Both the position numbers and the translations under genes were made by a program. This document shows, one piece after another, positions 60,229 through 64,000 of a stretch of 64,000 nucleotides of DNA. Position 1 is the first letter of the stretch, and every line of letters begins with the position of its first letter. Source of the stretch: Brevundimonas guildfordensis. Its GTDB lineage: Bacteria > Pseudomonadota > Alphaproteobacteria > Caulobacterales > Caulobacteraceae. The stretch lies in contig NZ_JACSQU010000001.1 of assembly GCF_014836405.1 (NCBI RefSeq), positions 62,001 to 126,000 of the forward strand. The letters are read 5' to 3'. Under the pieces are notes generated by a model that did no database searches, had not been told where the DNA came from, and saw only the letters and a list, made by a program, of their open reading frames with translations.

Positions 60229-60720
60229 TTGTCCGCTCAACGCAAGACCTCGACCGCCCCTCGTTCCCGCCAATACGGCAACCGCCCCGCGCCGACCCGC
60301 CTGCGTTTCGGCCTGATCATGCGCAAGGGCATGGATTTCGGCGAACTGGGCGACATCGAAACCGCCCTGCGCTTTGAAGGCGTGTCGCTGGCTCCGATCT
60401 CGACCGGCGAGGGCAGCCTGGTTTCGGGCGGCTTGACGGTTCTGGCCACGGCGACGGCCGACGACATCAGCGGCGGCCGGGTTCAGGGCGTGGTGGTTCC
60501 CGGCGGCGTCGCCGATGAGGCCGGTCTGGTCCAGGTGAAGGCGCTAGTGAACCTGGCCAAGGTGCAGGGTCTGCCGGTTCTGGCCTTCGCCGACGGCGTG
60601 GCCCTGACGGCTGAAATCTTTGGCGACGCGGCCGATGCGCCGGGCGCTGCCTTCCGCGACGGCAAGGTCGCCCTGCTGAACGAACGCGCCGAACTGACGG
60701 CCGTCGTCGCCGCCATCTAA
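60229..60720 (+). CDS. DJ-1/PfpI-like protein lacking the nucleophile cysteine
   Basis: This 163-residue protein has a class-I glutamine-amidotransferase-like fold: GRVQGVVVPGG matches the DJ-1 family loop, and ALVNLAKVQGLPVLAFADGVALTAE is where the nucleophile elbow (A-x-C-H/A-G) would lie. Here no cysteine exists in the whole protein, so the classical enzyme is impossible. The start is an unusual TTG at 60229 after AAGGAG. An Arg-rich N-terminal tail (about residues 5-20) precedes the fold. Function unknown; perhaps binding or structural. Confidence 0.6.
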   Translation: MSAQRKTSTAPRSRQYGNRPAPTRLRFGLIMRKGMDFGELGDIETALRFEGVSLAPISTGEGSLVSGGLTVLATATADDISGGRVQGVVVPGGVADEAGLVQVKALVNLAKVQGLPVLAFADGVALTAEIFGDAADAPGAAFRDGKVALLNERAELTAVVAAI

Positions 60721-61352
60721 CCACGGCGGAAGATCAGGCTCAGGTTGTTGGCGGGCATGGCTCGCCGCAGCGTCAGGGCCAGGCCATGCGACCGGGCGAG
60801 CGTCTCAACCTCGCCCCGGTCGCGCAGGCCCCAGGCCGGGTCCCGCGCTTTCAGGCTCTCGTCGAAGGCCGCGTTGGAAGGAGCCAGGGGAACCTCCACC
60901 TCGCGATAGGGGCCGTAGAGGTAAAGCAGGCCTCCTGGGCGCGTCAGCGACCGCCGCGCCAGCCGCATCAGGCCCTCGGTCGCCGTCCACGGGCTGATGT
61001 GGATCATGTTGATGCAGACGATGGCGTTCACCGGTTCATCGGGCCAGGTGGCCTCATCCAGCATATCGACCCGCTCCGCGGATCTCAGATTCGCCGCGCC
61101 GCTTTTCAATCGCCAGGCGTCGATGCTGGCGCGGGCCTCCGGGCTGGGGTCGCTGGGGGTCCAGTCCAGGCCGGGCAGGGCGGCGGCGAAGGCGGCGGCG
61201 TGCTGGCCCGATCCGGCGGCGATTTCAAGCACCCGGCCGTCGGCGGGCAGATGCGCGCGCAGAACCTGAAGTATGGCGGCGCTGTTGCGTTCGGCGGCCG
61301 GCGACGTCAGGGCTCCCGGAGCACTGGCCGATGTCGATACTGCAGAATCCAT
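60717..61352 (-). CDS. DUF938 class I SAM-dependent methyltransferase
   Basis: This 211-residue protein has the SAM-binding motif RVLEIAAGSGQHAAAFAA, then LDWTPSDPSPEARASI and the DUF938 pattern NMIHISPWTATEGLM and YLYGPYREVE. Length is family-typical. Start at ATG 61352. Its stop overlaps the end of the convergent DJ-1-like gene by four bases. Confidence 0.92.
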   Translation of the reverse strand: MDSAVSTSASAPGALTSPAAERNSAAILQVLRAHLPADGRVLEIAAGSGQHAAAFAAALPGLDWTPSDPSPEARASIDAWRLKSGAANLRSAERVDMLDEATWPDEPVNAIVCINMIHISPWTATEGLMRLARRSLTRPGGLLYLYGPYREVEVPLAPSNAAFDESLKARDPAWGLRDRGEVETLARSHGLALTLRRAMPANNLSLIFRRG

Positions 61353-61561
61353 CGTCTTCACGCCGAAGGAGATAGCCCTTGGGGCCGGCTGTGACGATTT
61401 AATTGTGCGCGTCGTCGACTTGGCCCGGATAACGGGGGAATGAAACGTGCAGCGGTTGACCTTATGGCCCGTCGGGTTCATTGCCCGCGTAACACAGCGT
61501 GATCAGCTAAATGCGTGACGGCGACGACAGATCGGCGCGCGCAGCTTCAGGAGAGCAAGAC

Positions 61562-63406
61562 GTGACGCAATCGATTCCCGGACTCCATCCGGCGCCGACC
61601 GAACACAAGGGCCTTGTCGCCTGGGTTGAGCAGATCGCCGCCCTGACCAAGCCGGACCGTGTTCACTGGTGCGACGGTTCGAACGCCGAGAAGTCCGCCA
61701 TCGTCGCCGATCTGATCGGCAAGGGCACGCTGAAGGAGCTGGATCAGGCCAAGCGCCCCGGCTGCTACTACGCCGCCTCGGATCCCAAGGACGTGGCCCG
61801 CGTCGAAAGCCGCACCTTCATCTGCTCTCAGGACGCCGCCGATGCCGGCCCGACCAACAACTGGTCCGATCCCGTTGAGATGCGCGCCCGCCTGGACGGC
61901 CTGTTCGACGGCTGCATGAAGGGCCGGACGATGTACGTCGTCCCGTTCTGCATGGGCCCGCTGGGCTCCAAGATCTCCGCCCTTGGCGTCGAGATCACCG
62001 ACAGCGGCTATGTCGCCGTGTCGATGGGCATCATGACCCGCATGGGCAAGGGCGCGCTGGACATGCTGGGCGCCGACGGCGTCTTCGTCCCGGCCGTTCA
62101 CACGCTCGGCGCGCCGCTGGCCGAGGGCCAGGCCGACGTGCCGTGGCCCTGCAACGACGACAAGTGGATCGTCCACTTCCCCGAAACGCGCGAAATCTGG
62201 TCCTATGGCTCCGGCTACGGCGGCAACGCCCTGCTGGGCAAGAAGTGCTACGCCCTGCGCATCGCCTCGATCATGGCCCGCGATGAGGGCTGGCTGGCCG
62301 AGCACATGCTGATCCTCAAGCTGACCAGCCCCGAGGGCGTGTCGAAATATGTCGCCGCCGCCTTCCCGAGCGCCTGCGGCAAGACCAACCTGGCCATGCT
62401 GCAGCCGGCGCTGGACGGCTGGAAGGCCGAGACGGTCGGCGACGACATCGCCTGGATGCGCTTTGGCGACGATGGCCGCCTGTACGCCGTGAACCCGGAA
62501 GCGGGCTTCTTCGGCGTGGCTCCGGGCACCAGCCGCAACACCAACAAGAACGCCCTTGAGACGCTGGCCAAGGACACCGTCTTCACCAACGTCGCCCTGA
62601 CCGCTGACGGCGACGTCTGGTGGGAAGGCCTGACCAAGGAAGCGCCGGAAGGCCTGACGAACTGGAAGGGCGCGGCCCATGACCCGGCCTCGGGCGAGCC
62701 TGCGGCCCACCCGAACGCGCGTTTCGCCGTCTGGGCCGGCCAGTGCCCGTCCATCGCGCCTGAGTGGGAAGACCCCGCCGGCGTGCCGATCGACGCCATC
62801 CTGTTCGGCGGCCGCCGCGCCTCGGCCGTGCCGCTGGTGACGGAAGCCTTCGACTGGGAGCACGGCGTCTTCCTGGGCTCGACCGTGGCCTCGGAAGGCA
62901 CCGCCGCGGCGGAGAACAAGGTCGGCGAGCTGCGCCGCGATCCCTTCGCCATGCTGCCCTTCTGCGGCTACAACATGGGCGATTATTTCGGCCATTGGCT
63001 GAAGATGGGCGAGAAGACCGACGCCGCGAAGCTGCCGCGCCTGTTCTTCGTCAACTGGTTCCGCAAGAATGACGAAGGCAAGTTCGTCTGGCCGGGCTTC
63101 GGCGATAACGCCCGCGTGCTGAAGTGGATCGTCGAGCGTCTGGAAGGCCAGGCCGAGGCCGTGGACACCGCAGTTGGCCGCGTGCCGTCAAAGGCCGCGC
63201 TGGACCTGTCGGGCCTGACGCTGTCGGACGCCGATCTGAAGATCCTGCTGGACGTCGACGCCGACGTCTGGACCGAGGAAGCGGCGCTTATCCCCGCCTT
63301 CTACGAGAAGTTCGGCGATCGCCTGCCCAAGGCCCTGTGGGACCAGCACGCCGCCCTGACCAAGCGCCTGGAAGACGCGCGCGCGGCAAAGCTGGCGGCT
63401 GAATAA
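61562..63406 (+). CDS. pckG: Phosphoenolpyruvate carboxykinase (GTP)
   Basis: This 614-residue enzyme converts oxaloacetate and GTP to PEP, CO2 and GDP in gluconeogenesis. The GTP-type kinase P-loop is [13 protein letters not shown] near residue 270, and [24 protein letters not shown] near the N-terminus and [26 protein letters not shown] with the metal ligand are family blocks. The C-terminal [18 protein letters not shown] is the guanine-binding part. The start is GTG 61562 after AGGAGAG; the frame extends upstream. The 209-base gap before it holds a candidate -35 TTGACC (61456-61461) with a poor -10. Confidence 0.97.
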   Translation: MTQSIPGLHPAPTEHKGLVAWVEQIAALTKPDRVHWCDGSNAEKSAIVADLIGKGTLKELDQAKRPGCYYAASDPKDVARVESRTFICSQDAADAGPTNNWSDPVEMRARLDGLFDGCMKGRTMYVVPFCMGPLGSKISALGVEITDSGYVAVSMGIMTRMGKGALDMLGADGVFVPAVHTLGAPLAEGQADVPWPCNDDKWIVHFPETREIWSYGSGYGGNALLGKKCYALRIASIMARDEGWLAEHMLILKLTSPEGVSKYVAAAFPSACGKTNLAMLQPALDGWKAETVGDDIAWMRFGDDGRLYAVNPEAGFFGVAPGTSRNTNKNALETLAKDTVFTNVALTADGDVWWEGLTKEAPEGLTNWKGAAHDPASGEPAAHPNARFAVWAGQCPSIAPEWEDPAGVPIDAILFGGRRASAVPLVTEAFDWEHGVFLGSTVASEGTAAAENKVGELRRDPFAMLPFCGYNMGDYFGHWLKMGEKTDAAKLPRLFFVNWFRKNDEGKFVWPGFGDNARVLKWIVERLEGQAEAVDTAVGRVPSKAALDLSGLTLSDADLKILLDVDADVWTEEAALIPAFYEKFGDRLPKALWDQHAALTKRLEDARAAKLAAE

Positions 63407-63431
63407 AAGACCGCCATCGACGGTTGAAATC

Positions 63432-63465
63432 GGGGCGCGGGAGGTCGAAGGACATCCCGTGCCCC
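63432..63465 (+). terminator. GC-rich hairpin after pckG that overlaps the next start codon
   Basis: An 11-bp stem (63432-63442 with 63455-63465, one G-T pair) has a 12-base loop and is followed by TTTCT. It could terminate pckG. However, the 3' arm contains the GTG of the following gene (63459), and the loop holds the GAAGGA ribosome site, so an RNA-level start-site block is also possible. Confidence 0.55.
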
Positions 63466-64000
63466 TTTCTAATTGTCCCGAACCTTCTTTCGACGTCGTG
63501 GTCATCGGCGCGGGCGTTTTGGGCCTGTGCGCGGCGGCGGAGCTGAGACGGCGCGGACGCCGCGTGGCGGTGGTCGATCCAGGCGGCGTCAACGCCTCGG
63601 CCGTGGCGGCGGGCATGATCGCGCCCGCGATGGAAAGCGCCGTCGACGACCTTTCGCCTGAAGCGGCGCTGGTTCTGCGGCGAGCGCGTGACCTGTGGCC
63701 CGACTTTGCGGCGGCGACGGGCGTGCGCCTGTATGGCGATGTGGCCGAATGGCGGGGCGGAAATGTCGGCGAACTGGCCGCGCGAATGGAGGCGCTGGGC
63801 TTCCAGCATCACTATGACGCCGCCTCGGGGCGCCTGACGACGCCGGAGGACGCCAAGGTCGATCCGCCCCAGGCCATGATCGGGCTGGCGCAGGGAGTGG
63901 CCGTGATCGCGGCGCGGGCGCTGCGTGCGTCGCGGCACGGGCAGGGCTGGCGGGTCGAGACGACGGTGGGCGCCGTGCATGCCGATCATCTGGTCCTGGC
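63459..64000 (+). CDS. FAD-dependent oxidoreductase, DAO/glycine-oxidase-like, 5' part
   Basis: The gene runs past the window edge; 180 residues are visible. The start is a GTG at 63459 after GAAGGA. It opens with the FAD-binding VVVIGAGVLGLCAAAELRRRG and continues with AVVDPGGVNASAVAAGMIAPAMES, which resembles ThiO glycine oxidase (AAGMLAP type). ThiO makes iminoglycine for thiamine synthesis; D-amino-acid oxidases are alternatives. No thiamine genes or THI-box are visible in the window. Confidence 0.78.
   Translation, partial: MPLSNCPEPSFDVVVIGAGVLGLCAAAELRRRGRRVAVVDPGGVNASAVAAGMIAPAMESAVDDLSPEAALVLRRARDLWPDFAAATGVRLYGDVAEWRGGNVGELAARMEALGFQHHYDAASGRLTTPEDAKVDPPQAMIGLAQGVAVIAARALRASRHGQGWRVETTVGAVHADHLVL

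Noticed and set aside
61456..61500. Promoter of pckG
   Set aside because: TTGACC is present, but I could not find a convincing -10 at the right spacing, so it is mentioned only with the gene.
63407..63458. TPP riboswitch ahead of the ThiO-like gene
   Set aside because: No CTGAGA-type THI-box in the 52-base gap; only the GC-rich hairpin is present.

Overview
The window is a 64 kb piece of a GC-rich alphaproteobacterial chromosome. The organism is most likely Brevundimonas or a close Caulobacteraceae relative. I infer this from codon use, the abundance of TonB-dependent and outer-membrane proteins, the ATP12 chaperone, the GTP-type PEP carboxykinase and pyruvate phosphate dikinase pair, and dispersed palindromic repeats of the kind common in Caulobacteraceae. 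I could not run a taxonomic search. Coding density is very high and ATGA/GTGA-type start/stop overlaps mark many operons. I saw no tRNA, rRNA, CRISPR array, prophage or insertion sequence.

Layout. 1-7.1 kb: the 3' end of an MHS-type MFS transporter, then a TonB-dependent receptor, a penicillin-acylase-family amidohydrolase and a calcium-binding FG-GAP/CRTAC1 protein that look like one uptake-and-hydrolysis operon. 7.1-10.4 kb (minus): Tag glycosylase, a TraB/GumN protein, an XRE regulator with its membrane partner, and YgfZ. 10.6-14.8 kb (plus): ppdK and two tandem outer-membrane beta-barrel paralogues. 14.9-23.2 kb (minus): a long KAS III enzyme, an orphan KpsC Kdo-transferase, CitE-like lyase/SDR, ROK sugar kinase/free-methionine sulfoxide reductase, a tiny membrane protein, a TlpA-type thioredoxin broken by a one-base frameshift, and a DUF1328 protein. 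23.4-27.7 kb (plus): two secreted zinc-peptidase-like proteins.

28.2-38.8 kb is the most distinctive region. A two-component system is divergent from a complete six-gene catecholate siderophore operon (isochorismate synthase, DHB-AMP ligase, isochorismatase, a free aryl carrier protein, an EntF-like C-A-PCP-TE synthetase whose specificity residues match serine, and the EntA dehydrogenase). A Fur-like palindrome lies in front of it. The expected product is an enterobactin-like 2,3-dihydroxybenzoyl-serine compound. No receptor, exporter, esterase or phosphopantetheinyl transferase is next to it.

38.9-49.8 kb: OsmC and two pirins with a divergent LysR regulator, FMN reductase, GNAT, an ABC-2 exporter, an NPP-type phosphodiesterase, a TetA-like MFS pump, a Deg-type protease and a VOC protein. 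49.8-59.9 kb: RarA, two tandem small membrane proteins, three pseudouridine synthases, CrcB, a TPR/2OG-oxygenase, a HAD phosphatase, ATP12, and a membrane-protein/winged-helix pair with a clear palindromic operator. 60-64 kb: a cysteine-less DJ-1-like protein with a structured leader, a DUF938 methyltransferase, pckG, and the start of a FAD-dependent oxidoreductase cut by the window edge.
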